Shown here: positions 1-7,283 of the stretch, piece by piece
How the letters are laid out: each line of letters starts with the position of its first letter
Position numbering within the stretch: the first letter of the stretch is position 1
NCBI GenBank assembly: GCA_947303695.1
Contig: CAMYYX010000028.1
Coordinates: 1 to 16,789, forward strand
Direction: 5' to 3'
Length of the DNA: 16,789 bases
DNA from: an uncultured Prevotellaceae bacterium
GTDB lineage: Bacteria > Bacteroidota > Bacteroidia > Bacteroidales > Bacteroidaceae
Translations under genes and position numbers: made by a program
Notes under the pieces: model-generated
Databases searched by the model: none
The model's input: only the letters and a program-made list of their open reading frames with translations
Told to the model about the DNA's origin: nothing

Positions 1-944
1 GTGGCGATAATGAGGTGCTCAGGTGCATAGTCGTTGATGAGGCCGATTGCCTCGTACATCGTGTCCACATGAATCATCTTGCTATAGGTGAGCGACACAG
101 CGGCTATCTCCTTTCTTGGGAGCAAGTCCAACTGACGTTTCACCTCTTTGTCCACCGCTTCCAGCATCGACTGGCTGGTAGTCACCAATACTGCTTGCGA
201 ATCCAGTCCGTGTTCGGCTTGTGAGAGGAAGTCGGCTGCTACAAAAGCCGGATTGGCAGTTTCGTCTGCGATGATTGCCACCTCACTTGGTCCAGCCGGC
301 ATATCAATAGCTACATCGTGCAGACTCACCATCTGCTTGGCTGCCATCACGTATTGATTACCCGGGCCGAATATCTTGTACACCTTCGGCACCGATTCCG
401 TTCCATAGGCCATTGCGCCGATTGCCTGCACGCCACCTATTTTATATATAGTATCTACACCTGCAATCTTGGCTGCGACGAGAATAGCTGGGTGGAGTTT
501 GCCTTCGCGGTTTGGCGGAGAGCACAACACGATTTCCTTACATCCGGCAATCTTGGCGGGAGTAGCCAACATCAATACGGTTGAGAACAAGGGAGCTGTT
601 CCTCCAGGGATGTACAGCCCTACCCTCTCTATCGCCACCGCTTTCTGCCAACAGGTCACACCCGGCTGGGTCACCACCTTCTTGCCCACGAATCGCTGAG
701 CCTCGTGGAAGGTCTTAATGTTCTGGTGCGCCATCTGGAGGGCTGCTTTCAGTTCTGCACTCACCAGCGTCTCTGCCTCACGGATTTCCTCGTCAGTTAC
801 CTTGAGTGTCGTCAGGGCTACCTTGTCGAACTTCAGCTCGTATTCCTTCACAGCAGCATCACCTCGCTGACGGATGTCGTCGAGTACACCTCCTACGATG
901 CTGTTCAGCTCGTTTGCTTCCTTATGTGGTCTCTCTATCTTCAT
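1..944 (-). CDS. hisD: Histidinol dehydrogenase, 3' end missing at window edge
   Basis: HisD catalyses the last two steps of histidine synthesis in the cytoplasm, oxidising L-histidinol to L-histidine with NAD and a bound zinc. The 314 codons seen carry family signatures in order: VGLYIPGGTAPLFST, GGVQAIGAMAYGT, KIFGPGNQYV, IDMPAGPSEV, SQAEHG (the Gln and His zinc ligands) and YAPEHLI (the catalytic Glu-His pair) at the very edge. The remaining ~110 residues, with the last zinc ligands, lie outside the window. The ATG at 944 is the earliest possible start in this frame because a TAA stop (945-947) immediately precedes it. Aligned to remembered E. coli HisD, this start lacks about 20 N-terminal residues. 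The gene follows the porin by 21 bp and is presumably co-transcribed with it and hisG. Identity is very secure; whether the short N-terminus is functional is not known. Confidence 0.96.
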   Translation of the reverse strand, partial: MKIERPHKEANELNSIVGGVLDDIRQRGDAAVKEYELKFDKVALTTLKVTDEEIREAETLVSAELKAALQMAHQNIKTFHEAQRFVGKKVVTQPGVTCWQKAVAIERVGLYIPGGTAPLFSTVLMLATPAKIAGCKEIVLCSPPNREGKLHPAILVAAKIAGVDTIYKIGGVQAIGAMAYGTESVPKVYKIFGPGNQYVMAAKQMVSLHDVAIDMPAGPSEVAIIADETANPAFVAADFLSQAEHGLDSQAVLVTTSQSMLEAVDKEVKRQLDLLPRKEIAAVSLTYSKMIHVDTMYEAIGLINDYAPEHLIIA

Positions 945-965
945 TTACAATCGAAGTTTCTCCAT

Positions 966-2222
966 TTAGAATCTCACATACAACTCTGTCCACACTTCGT
1001 TGTAGTTACGGTCGGCAGCTGTGCGATCGTGAACATGATTGAACTGAACTTGGAACTGGAGGTTCTTGTGAAGTTGGAAGTTAGGGATGATGGCATACAT
1101 CGTGCGATTGGTTTCCCAGTTACCTTGGTCACGATAGGCATCGTATTTGGCATACACCTTCAACCAGTCTGTACAAGGAACTCCCACTGTGGCATACCAA
1201 CCGTCGGCACGTCCTGTACCCGAGAAGGTGTTGGTAGTTGCGTTGTATTCTGCAATCTTATGTCCCTGTGAGTGAGCATACTCAGCACGTGCACTCCATC
1301 CTTTGTTTTCGTATTTCACCGATGCTGCCCAACGGTTGCGGTCCACCGTAACTCCGTTTGATGTGTAGTCGCCTGTCCAACCGAACAAACCGATGAAGAG
1401 ACCCTTGATGGGTTGTACCTGAATGGTTCCAATGAAGTCACGCTTCTTGTTCGCATCACTTGTGTTGATGCCCTGACCGTTCATCATCTGCAACTGATAG
1501 TGCAGGTAGCGATGTCCGTCGCGCTTGTCGGGGAAGAGGTCACCCTGAAGCTGCAGACCCTGATCGCGACCACCTGCAGCAGCAGGCTCACCATTGCGGT
1601 CACCCATACCGGCCAGCTTCTTCGTAATCTGTGAATAATCGCCGAATCCTACGTCGAATGGGTTGTAAGGGTTCTCAAAGGTGAACGCACGCTTGTACTG
1701 ACCCACCTTCACAGACAACTCCGTCCAAGGTGTCCACTCCAGGAAGTAGTCCTTCATGTGAAACGAATTATTGTTCACCTGCACCTGCACACGGTATTTG
1801 AAGTTCCCTAAAATGGTACCGTCAACATAAGCACGGATGAGTCGCTGGCTGAATGCATCGCCGCCATGTTTTCCCCCCTCATCACTATAGGTGTACTTAC
1901 CGATGAAATAAGCACCAACCTTTGGAGGAGTTACAAAAGTCGTCAGATTGCGTCCGTATGGGAATGGGAGGAACGGATCTGCCGACTGGCTGTTGAATGC
2001 CTTCTCAATCGAACGGTTAACGTAAGCCGTCACGAAACCTTCGCCAGGAGTACCGGCAGGTTCGAATTCACTTTGCATTTCGTTGTTACCAACTGTCTCG
2101 TTCGTAACACTTACGGGAGTCACATCCACTTCCTCGTTTACTACAGGAACATCGTCCTCCGCCATCATCGACAACTGTGTCATACCGGCCACACAGGCCA
2201 TCATTAAAATTCTTTTTTTCAT
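966..2222 (-). CDS. Phosphate-selective porin O/P-like outer membrane protein
   Basis: 418 residues. It starts with a Sec signal peptide (MKKR, then a hydrophobic stretch, probable cleavage after MMA near residue 21). An acidic, low-structure segment follows, then a long run of alternating hydrophobic/polar residues typical of a beta barrel, ending in the aromatic C-terminal signal LYVRF. Segments such as YRVQVQVNN, DYFLEWTPW, VKVGQYKRAFTFENPY and DQGLQLQGDLF resemble the porin O/P family (Pfam PF07396), which forms anion- or phosphate-preferring channels in the outer membrane. The substrate cannot be read from the sequence. The gene lies between hisG (97 bp upstream) and hisD (21 bp downstream) on the same strand, an odd place for a porin. 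No promoter of its own was recognised, so expression may depend on the his promoter. The family call is fairly sure; the role is inferred. Confidence 0.85.
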   Translation of the reverse strand: MKKRILMMACVAGMTQLSMMAEDDVPVVNEEVDVTPVSVTNETVGNNEMQSEFEPAGTPGEGFVTAYVNRSIEKAFNSQSADPFLPFPYGRNLTTFVTPPKVGAYFIGKYTYSDEGGKHGGDAFSQRLIRAYVDGTILGNFKYRVQVQVNNNSFHMKDYFLEWTPWTELSVKVGQYKRAFTFENPYNPFDVGFGDYSQITKKLAGMGDRNGEPAAAGGRDQGLQLQGDLFPDKRDGHRYLHYQLQMMNGQGINTSDANKKRDFIGTIQVQPIKGLFIGLFGWTGDYTSNGVTVDRNRWAASVKYENKGWSARAEYAHSQGHKIAEYNATTNTFSGTGRADGWYATVGVPCTDWLKVYAKYDAYRDQGNWETNRTMYAIIPNFQLHKNLQFQVQFNHVHDRTAADRNYNEVWTELYVRF

Positions 2223-2243
2223 ATTTTATCTATTATCACATTA

Positions 2244-2310
2244 GACCCTCTCCTGTCCCCCTTAAAGGGGGATAATATAAAGTCTTCCTTTAAGGAGGAT
2301 TTAGAAGGTC
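2244..2310. repeat. REPIN-like pair of inverted palindromic units
   Basis: Two similar units lie head to head between hisG and the porin gene. Unit 1 (2244-2272, plus strand) reads GACC-CTCT, a short spacer, then the 17-nt perfect palindrome TCCCCCTTaAAGGGGGA (2256-2272). Unit 2 (2310 back to 2283, minus strand) reads GACC-TTCT, a spacer, then TCCTCCTTaAAGGAAGA, whose 8-bp arms contain one G-U pair. The shared core is GACCyTCTn(3-4)TCCyCCTTAAAGGrrGA. A 10-nt AT-rich linker separates the units. Each can fold alone, or both can pair with each other. In the his transcript this could act as a partial terminator or RNA-stabilising hairpin. Resemblance to dispersed Bacteroidetes palindromes is from memory, not searched. 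Confidence 0.7.
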
Positions 2311-2319
2311 CTTGGTCTT

Positions 2320-3171
2320 CTACAATATCATCTTCTCAATCGGCAAAACAAGGATACCCTCAGCACCCAGACGTTTCAGCTGACCGATAATCTCCCAGAA
2401 ACGTTTCTCGTCGAGTACCGTGTGGATGCTGCTCCACCCTTCCGTTGCAAGCGGCATCACAGTCGGGCTCTTGATACCCGGCAACACCTCGATTATTTCC
2501 TTCACACGATCGGTCGGAGCGTTCATCAGCACATACTTCTTGTCCTCAGCAGCACGTACAGCCTCGAAGCGGAACAGCAGTTCCTTCAGTATTTCCTGCT
2601 TGTCCGCATCCATGTGCTTGTTGCCGATGAGCAGAGCCTCGCTCTTCATCACCACTTCCACCTCGCGCAGGTTGTTGCTCACAAGGGTCGAACCGCTGCT
2701 CACGATGTCGAATATACCGTCAGCCAATCCGATGCCCGGAGCAATCTCCACCGAACCCTGAATCACGTGCACGTCGAGCTTGATGCCATGCGACTTCATG
2801 TAGTCCTTCAGGATCTTCGGATAACTCGTCGCAATCTTCTTACCATTGAACCACTGCAGACCCGTATAGTTCTCGTGCTTCGGGATGGCGAGCGACAGAC
2901 GGCACTTGCTGAAGCCCAGACGCTTGATGATGTCGGCATCCACATCACGTTCCACAAACTCGTTCTCACCCACGATACCGATGTCGGCCACACCGTCGGC
3001 TACTGTCTGAGGGATGTCATCATCTCTCAGGTACAATACCTCCAACGGGAAGTTCGATGCTTCCACCAGCAACGTTCGTTTCACACTCGATATCTTGATA
3101 CCTGCCTCCTGCAGGATGTTCATCGTCTCCTCATAGAGACGACCTTTCGACTGTATCGCAATTCTAATCAT
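2320..3171 (-). CDS. hisG: ATP phosphoribosyltransferase (long form)
   Basis: HisG joins ATP and PRPP to form phosphoribosyl-ATP, the first and feedback-controlled step of histidine synthesis. The protein has 283 residues, the length of the long, HisZ-independent form. The N-terminus MIRIAIQSKGRL matches the family start. The segment DGIFDIVSSGSTL, about residues 150-165, is the PRPP-binding signature. The last ~75 residues (from about PTVMPLATEGW to the end) fit the C-terminal ACT-like domain that senses histidine. The ATG at 3171 was chosen. A TTG two codons upstream (3177) is possible but unnecessary, and the ATG at 3181 is out of frame. It is the first gene of the his unit; downstream come the palindromic repeat, the porin and hisD. 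The promoter is only about 25 nt upstream, leaving no room for a histidine attenuator. Confidence 0.97.
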   Translation of the reverse strand: MIRIAIQSKGRLYEETMNILQEAGIKISSVKRTLLVEASNFPLEVLYLRDDDIPQTVADGVADIGIVGENEFVERDVDADIIKRLGFSKCRLSLAIPKHENYTGLQWFNGKKIATSYPKILKDYMKSHGIKLDVHVIQGSVEIAPGIGLADGIFDIVSSGSTLVSNNLREVEVVMKSEALLIGNKHMDADKQEILKELLFRFEAVRAAEDKKYVLMNAPTDRVKEIIEVLPGIKSPTVMPLATEGWSSIHTVLDEKRFWEIIGQLKRLGAEGILVLPIEKMIL

Positions 3172-3197
3172 CTTCAATCATTTTCTTTTTGCGAGTG

Positions 3198-3205
3198 CAA
3201 AGTTA
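3198..3205 (-). promoter_or_regulatory. Promoter -7 element for hisG
   Basis: Read on the minus strand this is TAACTTTG, a perfect match to the Bacteroidetes -7 consensus TAnnTTTG. It lies 26 nt before the hisG ATG, giving an expected 5' leader of roughly 20 nt. No clear TTTG was found at the usual -33 distance; the upstream sequence there is the GGTTAGA repeat. Confidence 0.6.
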
Positions 3206-3218
3206 CAAAAAGTTTAGC

Positions 3219-3239
3219 GGTTAGAGGTTAGAGGTTAGA
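3219..3239. repeat. Three tandem copies of GGTTAGA
   Basis: GGTTAGA occurs three times without interruption in the divergent hisG/lipoprotein intergenic region, just upstream of the hisG -7 element. Short arrays like this can change copy number by slippage, and a change here would alter the hisG promoter's upstream region. No effect can be shown from one sequence. Confidence 0.85.
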
Positions 3240-3322
3240 GATTTTTCATTTTTCATTATATAATTTTTTCATTATTCCTCATTTTTCTTACATTTTACAT
3301 TTAACATTTTACATCTTTTTAC
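3240..3322. repeat. AT-rich simple-sequence stretch
   Basis: The stretch is dominated by TTTTTCATT-type words and contains the 11-mer ACATTTTACAT twice (3290-3300 and 3304-3314). It separates the divergent hisG and lipoprotein promoters and probably serves as an AT-rich upstream region. No gene was seen in it. Confidence 0.6.
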
Positions 3323-3330
3323 TATCTTTG
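3323..3330 (+). promoter_or_regulatory. Promoter -7 element for the XAC2610-like lipoprotein
   Basis: TATCTTTG matches TAnnTTTG exactly and lies 34 nt before the ATG at 3365. No convincing -33 TTTG is present, so the call rests on the -7 element and its placement. Confidence 0.6.
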
Positions 3331-3364
3331 CTGCTGGGAAAAATAAACTAGATGTAATAACATT

Positions 3365-3964
3365 ATGAAAAATAGCTATTTATTCATCACAGCCCTGCTG
3401 ATGTTATCAGCATGTGGCAACAATCAGCAGAAACAAGAACAGACAGATACAACCAACACAACCATGGTGGTATCAACCGCCAGTGAGACACAACCAGCCA
3501 CCCCCGACTACCGCTTCGAATACCAACTTGTGAAAGGCGACGACGGCGACTACCAAAGCATCATCGTCAAAGGCTATGAAGACCAGAAATGCACGTTCCA
3601 GTGCAGTCACGACCTTGTAGCATCCGTCAGCGAAGAATCGGCAGCCGACACCCAATGGATCATCGACACCGAAGACATCAACTTCGACGGTCAGCCCGAC
3701 CTACAGATCTTCCTCTGGCACACCGCAGTAGGACAAGTCATCAAATCCTATGCCGCCTACACCATCACCCCCCAACATCAGATAGAAGAAGTGAAACAAT
3801 GGGCCGACCTCTGCAATCCCGAGATTCATCCCGACACCCGCACCATCACCGCCAACTATCGCAGCGACATCAACGAACGCACCTACGACACCTACCAATG
3901 GACTCCAGACAACACCCTCGAACTCATCGATACCCGTACCGAACCATTATTTGAGGAGGAATAA
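3365..3964 (+). CDS. Lipoprotein, XAC2610-like, function unknown
   Basis: 199 residues. The N-terminus has a short basic start, a hydrophobic core and a lipobox LSAC with the lipidated cysteine at residue 17. A Gln/Thr-rich linker follows to about residue 45. The globular part contains DINFDGQPDL (residues 104-113), a DxNxDGxxD loop like those of calcium-binding or XAC2610-related proteins. Further on, LCNPEIHPDTRTITANYRSD also resembles that group. The residues after the lipid cysteine (GNNQQKQEQ) are not acidic, so there is no surface-export-like signal and a periplasm-facing position is the simpler guess. It has its own promoter and stands alone between the his unit and the HAD lipoprotein. 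Real coding status is well supported; the family assignment is tentative and the biochemical role unknown. Confidence 0.85.
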   Translation: MKNSYLFITALLMLSACGNNQQKQEQTDTTNTTMVVSTASETQPATPDYRFEYQLVKGDDGDYQSIIVKGYEDQKCTFQCSHDLVASVSEESAADTQWIIDTEDINFDGQPDLQIFLWHTAVGQVIKSYAAYTITPQHQIEEVKQWADLCNPEIHPDTRTITANYRSDINERTYDTYQWTPDNTLELIDTRTEPLFEEE

Positions 3965-4020
3965 CCCAGCATTATTTCCCTATAACGCAGGGTTATCCAA
4001 CGATAAGGATGGGTTATCGT
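3961..4020 (+). terminator. Hairpin-forming region after the lipoprotein gene
   Basis: ATAACCC (3961-3967) can pair with GGGTTAT at 3990-3996, or with a second copy at 4011-4017. A separate 7-bp hairpin ACGATAA/TTATCGT (4000-4006 and 4014-4020) uses the second copy. These are competing stems. There is no long T run, so the region may be a weak terminator or only an RNA 3' structure. Confidence 0.35.
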
Positions 4021-4029
4021 AAGAAATGT

Positions 4030-4060
4030 TTTGTGGTTTACAAGAAAAGTTGTAACTTTG
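4030..4060 (+). promoter_or_regulatory. Complete Bacteroidetes-type promoter for the HAD lipoprotein
   Basis: TTTG at 4030-4033 is followed after exactly 19 nt by TAACTTTG at 4053-4060. Both elements and the spacing fit the Bacteroides -33/-7 pattern. The start codon at 4121 gives a leader of about 55 nt, AT-rich and without a Shine-Dalgarno site. Confidence 0.8.
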
Positions 4061-4120
4061 CAGCAAAATAAAGGTAAACATAAATAATATACAATTTTAA
4101 TTCATTCAACAAATAAGAAG

Positions 4121-5203
4121 ATGAAAAGATTAAGGTTTCAATGGGTGTTTGTCGCCATCATGTGTTTCAGCTGTATGAGCGTGATGACATCGTGCAACAA
4201 GGACGATGACAAACAGGACGTTCCGCAGCCGAAGGAGTATTTCACGTTATGGAACAAATGTGAGGCGCTCACTACCCTGCAGGACTATGTGAAGGACGTG
4301 ACGAACCCGAAGTCTCCTAACTTTATCAAGGTGGAGGACCGTATCGCTACGTTCGACATGGACGGCACGTTCGTCGGCGAATTGTATCCGACTTATTTCG
4401 AGTATAACATGCTGGAGTATCGTGCCTTGGACGACCCTTCGTACAGGGATATCGCTCCTGAGGATGTGAAGGAGACGGCTCAGGACATCAGGGATTTCGT
4501 CAGAAACGGCAAGAAACTGCCTGAACACTTCGACATGAAGCATGCTTATGCTGCAGCTAAGGCGTATGCTGGTATGACGCTCAAGGAGTTCGACACTTAC
4601 GTGAAGACGTATGCTGCCACTCCGGCTAACGGATTCAGTGGAATGACTTACGGCGAGAGCTTCTACAAGCCCATGCTGGAGGTGTTCGACTATCTGAAGG
4701 ACAACGGCTTCACTTATTATGTGGTGTCGGGTTCGGACCGTTTCATCTGCCGCTCATTGGTAGAGTCGATCGGCATTGAGCCTAACAGGGTGATCGGTAT
4801 GGACGTGTGCCTCAGCTCGAACAAGCAGGGCGAGAATGTAGGTGTCGATTACACCATGGGTAAGGAGGAGTATCTGGTGCGTACGGACAGCCTCATCATC
4901 AAGAACCTAAAGACGAACAAGGTGCGCCAGATCAGTCAGGAGATTGGAAAGGTGCCTGTGCTTTCGTTCGGCAACAGCAGCGGCGACCAGGCTATGCACA
5001 ACTACTGCCTGAGCAACACGAAATACCGCACAGCCACATTCATGCTTGTAGCTGACGACGACCAGCGCGACCACGCGAACCTGGAAGAGGGTGCCAAACG
5101 TGAGGCGAAATGGCGCGAGGCTGGCTACACCGTCATCTCGATGAAGAACGACTTCAAGACCATCTACGGTTACGGCGTAGAAAAAACAAACTTCACATTC
5201 TAA
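4121..5203 (+). CDS. HAD-superfamily phosphatase lipoprotein
   Basis: 360 residues. A signal peptide ends in the lipobox MTSC with lipidated Cys25, followed by NKDDDKQD. Acidic residues right after the cysteine resemble the surface-export signal described for Bacteroidetes lipoproteins, so a cell-surface position is possible. The catalytic domain has HAD motif I DMDGT at 79-83 (nucleophile Asp79, acid/base Asp81), motif II Ser203 in VVSGSD and motif IV GNSSGD at 284-289. A helical cap lies between motifs I and II. The arrangement is like the phosphoserine-phosphatase-type HAD branch, so a phosphomonoesterase acting outside the cytoplasm is likely; the substrate is unknown. The gene has its own strong promoter and ends at a terminator, so it is monocistronic. 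Confidence 0.9.
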   Translation: MKRLRFQWVFVAIMCFSCMSVMTSCNKDDDKQDVPQPKEYFTLWNKCEALTTLQDYVKDVTNPKSPNFIKVEDRIATFDMDGTFVGELYPTYFEYNMLEYRALDDPSYRDIAPEDVKETAQDIRDFVRNGKKLPEHFDMKHAYAAAKAYAGMTLKEFDTYVKTYAATPANGFSGMTYGESFYKPMLEVFDYLKDNGFTYYVVSGSDRFICRSLVESIGIEPNRVIGMDVCLSSNKQGENVGVDYTMGKEEYLVRTDSLIIKNLKTNKVRQISQEIGKVPVLSFGNSSGDQAMHNYCLSNTKYRTATFMLVADDDQRDHANLEEGAKREAKWREAGYTVISMKNDFKTIYGYGVEKTNFTF

Positions 5204-5216
5204 AAAAAACAGAAAG

Positions 5217-5250
5217 AAAAGAGGATGAGCTCAGTTCATCCTCTTTTTTT
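5217..5250. terminator. Bidirectional rho-independent terminator
   Basis: A perfect 12-bp stem, AAAAGAGGATGA (5217-5228) with TCATCCTCTTTT (5236-5247), encloses a 7-nt loop. It is followed by T-rich sequence on the plus strand and by an equally T-rich tract on the minus strand. It sits between the converging HAD lipoprotein and DUF5606 genes and should stop transcription from both. Confidence 0.92.
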
Positions 5251-5254
5251 GTTT

Positions 5255-5680
5255 TTATGCTTCTTCTTTATTTTCTTCTTCTTTCACTTCGAAATCTGTG
5301 ATTCCTGCTTTGACCAAGATGTTGTACCATGCGATGACTTTGCGCATATCGCTGACACGCACGCGTTCGGTATCGTAGTTTGGCAGGGCCTTGGCAAAGA
5401 AGGCGATGATGTCGTCGTTGTCGGCTTTCTTGTGGTTGATATCCACTTCCTTGCCCTCATAGAGTTTCTTGATGGAGTCGAACACGTTGATGAGGGGTGT
5501 GTCTTCCCCGTCGTCGGTATAGATGGAGATTTCTGATACTGCAACCACACGATCGCTGGCGTATGCCGGCATACGTTTCTTTGTGTCGTCGAGCGACTCT
5601 ACAATGAGCATGTTCTTACCTCGGCTGACCAATCGATAGAGTCCTGGCTTGCCCGAAATGGCTAATACTTCTTTTATCAT
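5255..5680 (-). CDS. DUF5606 domain protein
   Basis: 141 residues, cytoplasmic, with no signal peptide. The start MIKEVLAISGKPGLYRLVS matches the Bacteroidetes-specific DUF5606 family. The first ~60 residues read as a small beta-rich domain with GKPGLYRL and MLIVESLDD. The C-terminal part is helical (about residues 85-130), ending in a Glu/Lys-rich tail. The ATG overlaps the coaE stop in an ATGA arrangement, pointing to translational coupling. It is the last gene of the nusB operon and is followed by the terminator at 5217-5250. Its function is not established; the operon context suggests a housekeeping role only in the broadest sense. Confidence 0.9.
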   Translation of the reverse strand: MIKEVLAISGKPGLYRLVSRGKNMLIVESLDDTKKRMPAYASDRVVAVSEISIYTDDGEDTPLINVFDSIKKLYEGKEVDINHKKADNDDIIAFFAKALPNYDTERVRVSDMRKVIAWYNILVKAGITDFEVKEEENKEEA

Positions 5681-6243
5681 ATCTGTATGTTTTGTAATTG
5701 TTTGAGTATATTATTGTTTCCGTTGTTGATGATGCAATAATCGGACAGTTTCATCTTCACTGCCTCGGGCATCTGTGCCTTGATACGGGCATAGGCCTCG
5801 TTGCGGGTGATTTTGTCGCGATGGATGATGCGCTTGATGCGAACATCGTCGGCAGCAAACACATAGAGCACTTTATCGACAGCATCGGCCATTCCCGACT
5901 CGAACAAGATAGCGCTCTCCATGAACACGACTTCGGAGTCCTGAAAATTGCACCACATCTCAAAATCCGAACGAACCTTCGGATGGACAAGTGCGCCTAT
6001 CTTCTCCTGATTTTCCTTGTTTGCGTAAAGGAAGTTTGCCAACACTGGTTTGTTGAGGTTGCCATCTTCCAGATAGGCGTCCTCGCCAACGAGTTTGATG
6101 AGTTCGGCCTTGATGTTCTCATCTTCTTTCATAATAATCTTAGCCCGATCGTCGCAGCTATAAACTGGAAAACCTTTCTTCTTCAGAAAGTTTGCCACAT
6201 AGGTTTTTCCACTACCTATTCCTCCTGTAATTCCTATTTTCAT
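5677..6243 (-). CDS. coaE: Dephospho-CoA kinase
   Basis: CoaE phosphorylates the 3'-hydroxyl of the ribose of dephospho-CoA with ATP, the last step of coenzyme A synthesis. The protein has 188 residues from the ATG at 6243. The Walker A loop GGIGSGKT is at residues 7-14. YSCDDRAK follows the first helix, ALVHPKVRSDF contains the conserved His-Pro of the substrate lid, and MESAILFES is the typical core strand. A TTG at 6249 could extend the protein by two residues, but the ATG gives the canonical MKIGITGGIGSGK start. It begins 2 bp after the ybbR stop and overlaps DUF5606 by 4 bp. Length and motifs are normal. Confidence 0.96.
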   Translation of the reverse strand: MKIGITGGIGSGKTYVANFLKKKGFPVYSCDDRAKIIMKEDENIKAELIKLVGEDAYLEDGNLNKPVLANFLYANKENQEKIGALVHPKVRSDFEMWCNFQDSEVVFMESAILFESGMADAVDKVLYVFAADDVRIKRIIHRDKITRNEAYARIKAQMPEAVKMKLSDYCIINNGNNNILKQLQNIQI

Positions 6244-6245
6244 AA

Positions 6246-7250
6246 TCAATCTTCTTGTTCTATTACGTAGTCTACTAATTCTGGAGTTACCTTCAAATTT
6301 GAAATACCTTTGGGTGATTCTCGGATAATCAACTTACATTTTCTGTCTTGAGTCTTAATGGTATTATAATCGACAACGATGACAAAATCGTCTTCTGTTA
6401 TATTGTTAAACATGGTTGCGCTAACGCGGAATGTGACATCGGCCATCAGCGGAAACGTCCTGAGTATTCGGTTGTGCGGAATGTTCTCACAATAGATGGG
6501 CACCTTCACGGTCTTGGCGGTAAAGAGGTCGACACAGGCTTTAACGCTCACGGTATCGGGTATCATCTTCACTCCCTTGATTTTGTTCAGGGGCAAGTGA
6601 ATCTGGAGCGTATCTTCGACATTATTCACAATGTATGGCTCGGTATAGACCACCTTGATGGTATCGTAGATGGACGGTGGAGCGTAGATGTCGACATACT
6701 TGGGCTGCAACTCGATTCCGCAGAGCATATACTCGTCGGATGTGCGAATCTTTCCTTGGAACACGATGGGTATCTGCTTATGCTCTCCCATGGAATAATA
6801 GAGATCGACCGTAGCCGGATTCACCGTCTGAGGCGTCACTCCCTTGGGTAGTTCCTTGGTCAGCGCTTTCTTCCACACATAGTTGTCGATGGTCAATGTA
6901 CCTCCCATCTTTGGTAGGTCGTTGTAATCGACATTCAACACTTTATGTTGTTTGTTCATGACATACTGCAGAATGGTGAACCCACGACCTGACACAGCCA
7001 CCGCAATTGTCGAAGGCACTTCGGATGTGAATATCAGGTTCTTCGGAACATTAACGATTTTCAGTTCGTATTCCAGATTAACGGTGGTATGATCCTTGAA
7101 GGTTTGCGACAGCCAGAAGGCTACGGCAACAATCAGGAACAAGAGAAACACCATAATCTCCCTGTTTACCGTCACAAAGCGGATACGCTGAAACAAGGAA
7201 CGAATGTAGGCAACACTCCTTTTCTTTAATATGGTGAAACCTGACTCCAT
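6246..7250 (-). CDS. YbbR-like membrane-anchored protein
   Basis: 334 residues. A basic N-terminal segment of about 30 residues precedes one transmembrane helix (about 32-48, IMVFLLFLIVAVAFWLS). The rest is predicted outside the cytoplasm and made of beta-rich repeats such as VPSTIAVAVSGRG and VKMIPDTVSVKACVDLF, as in YbbR domains. In Firmicutes the related CdaR regulates the diadenylate cyclase CdaA; no cyclase is present in this window, so that role should not be assumed. The position between yajC (33 bp) and coaE (2 bp) fits an arrangement I remember as common in Bacteroidetes. The ATG at 7250 has no clear ribosome-binding site. Confidence 0.88.
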   Translation of the reverse strand: MESGFTILKKRSVAYIRSLFQRIRFVTVNREIMVFLLFLIVAVAFWLSQTFKDHTTVNLEYELKIVNVPKNLIFTSEVPSTIAVAVSGRGFTILQYVMNKQHKVLNVDYNDLPKMGGTLTIDNYVWKKALTKELPKGVTPQTVNPATVDLYYSMGEHKQIPIVFQGKIRTSDEYMLCGIELQPKYVDIYAPPSIYDTIKVVYTEPYIVNNVEDTLQIHLPLNKIKGVKMIPDTVSVKACVDLFTAKTVKVPIYCENIPHNRILRTFPLMADVTFRVSATMFNNITEDDFVIVVDYNTIKTQDRKCKLIIRESPKGISNLKVTPELVDYVIEQED

Positions 7251-7283
7251 CGGGGAACATCATTACGCAGGTCAGGACGTCGT

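Noticed and set aside
705..1271. 188-codon plus-strand frame crossing the hisD start and the porin end
   Set aside because: It spans two real minus-strand genes and has no domain-like features.
2422..3231. 269-codon open frame on the plus strand opposite hisG
   Set aside because: It is fully antisense to an unmistakable hisG and its translation is His/Leu/Arg-rich with no recognisable motif; an antisense shadow of GC-rich codons.
3219..3239. GGTTAGA array as a CRISPR or telomere-like element
   Set aside because: Only three 7-bp copies with no spacers; a simple tandem repeat explains it.
3178..3364. Histidine leader peptide or T-box upstream of hisG
   Set aside because: The hisG -7 element lies 26 nt from the ATG, leaving no leader, and no His-codon run or T-box sequence is present.
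5698..6270. 190-codon plus-strand frame opposite coaE
   Set aside because: Antisense to coaE, whose Walker A and family motifs are intact; no start context or homology.
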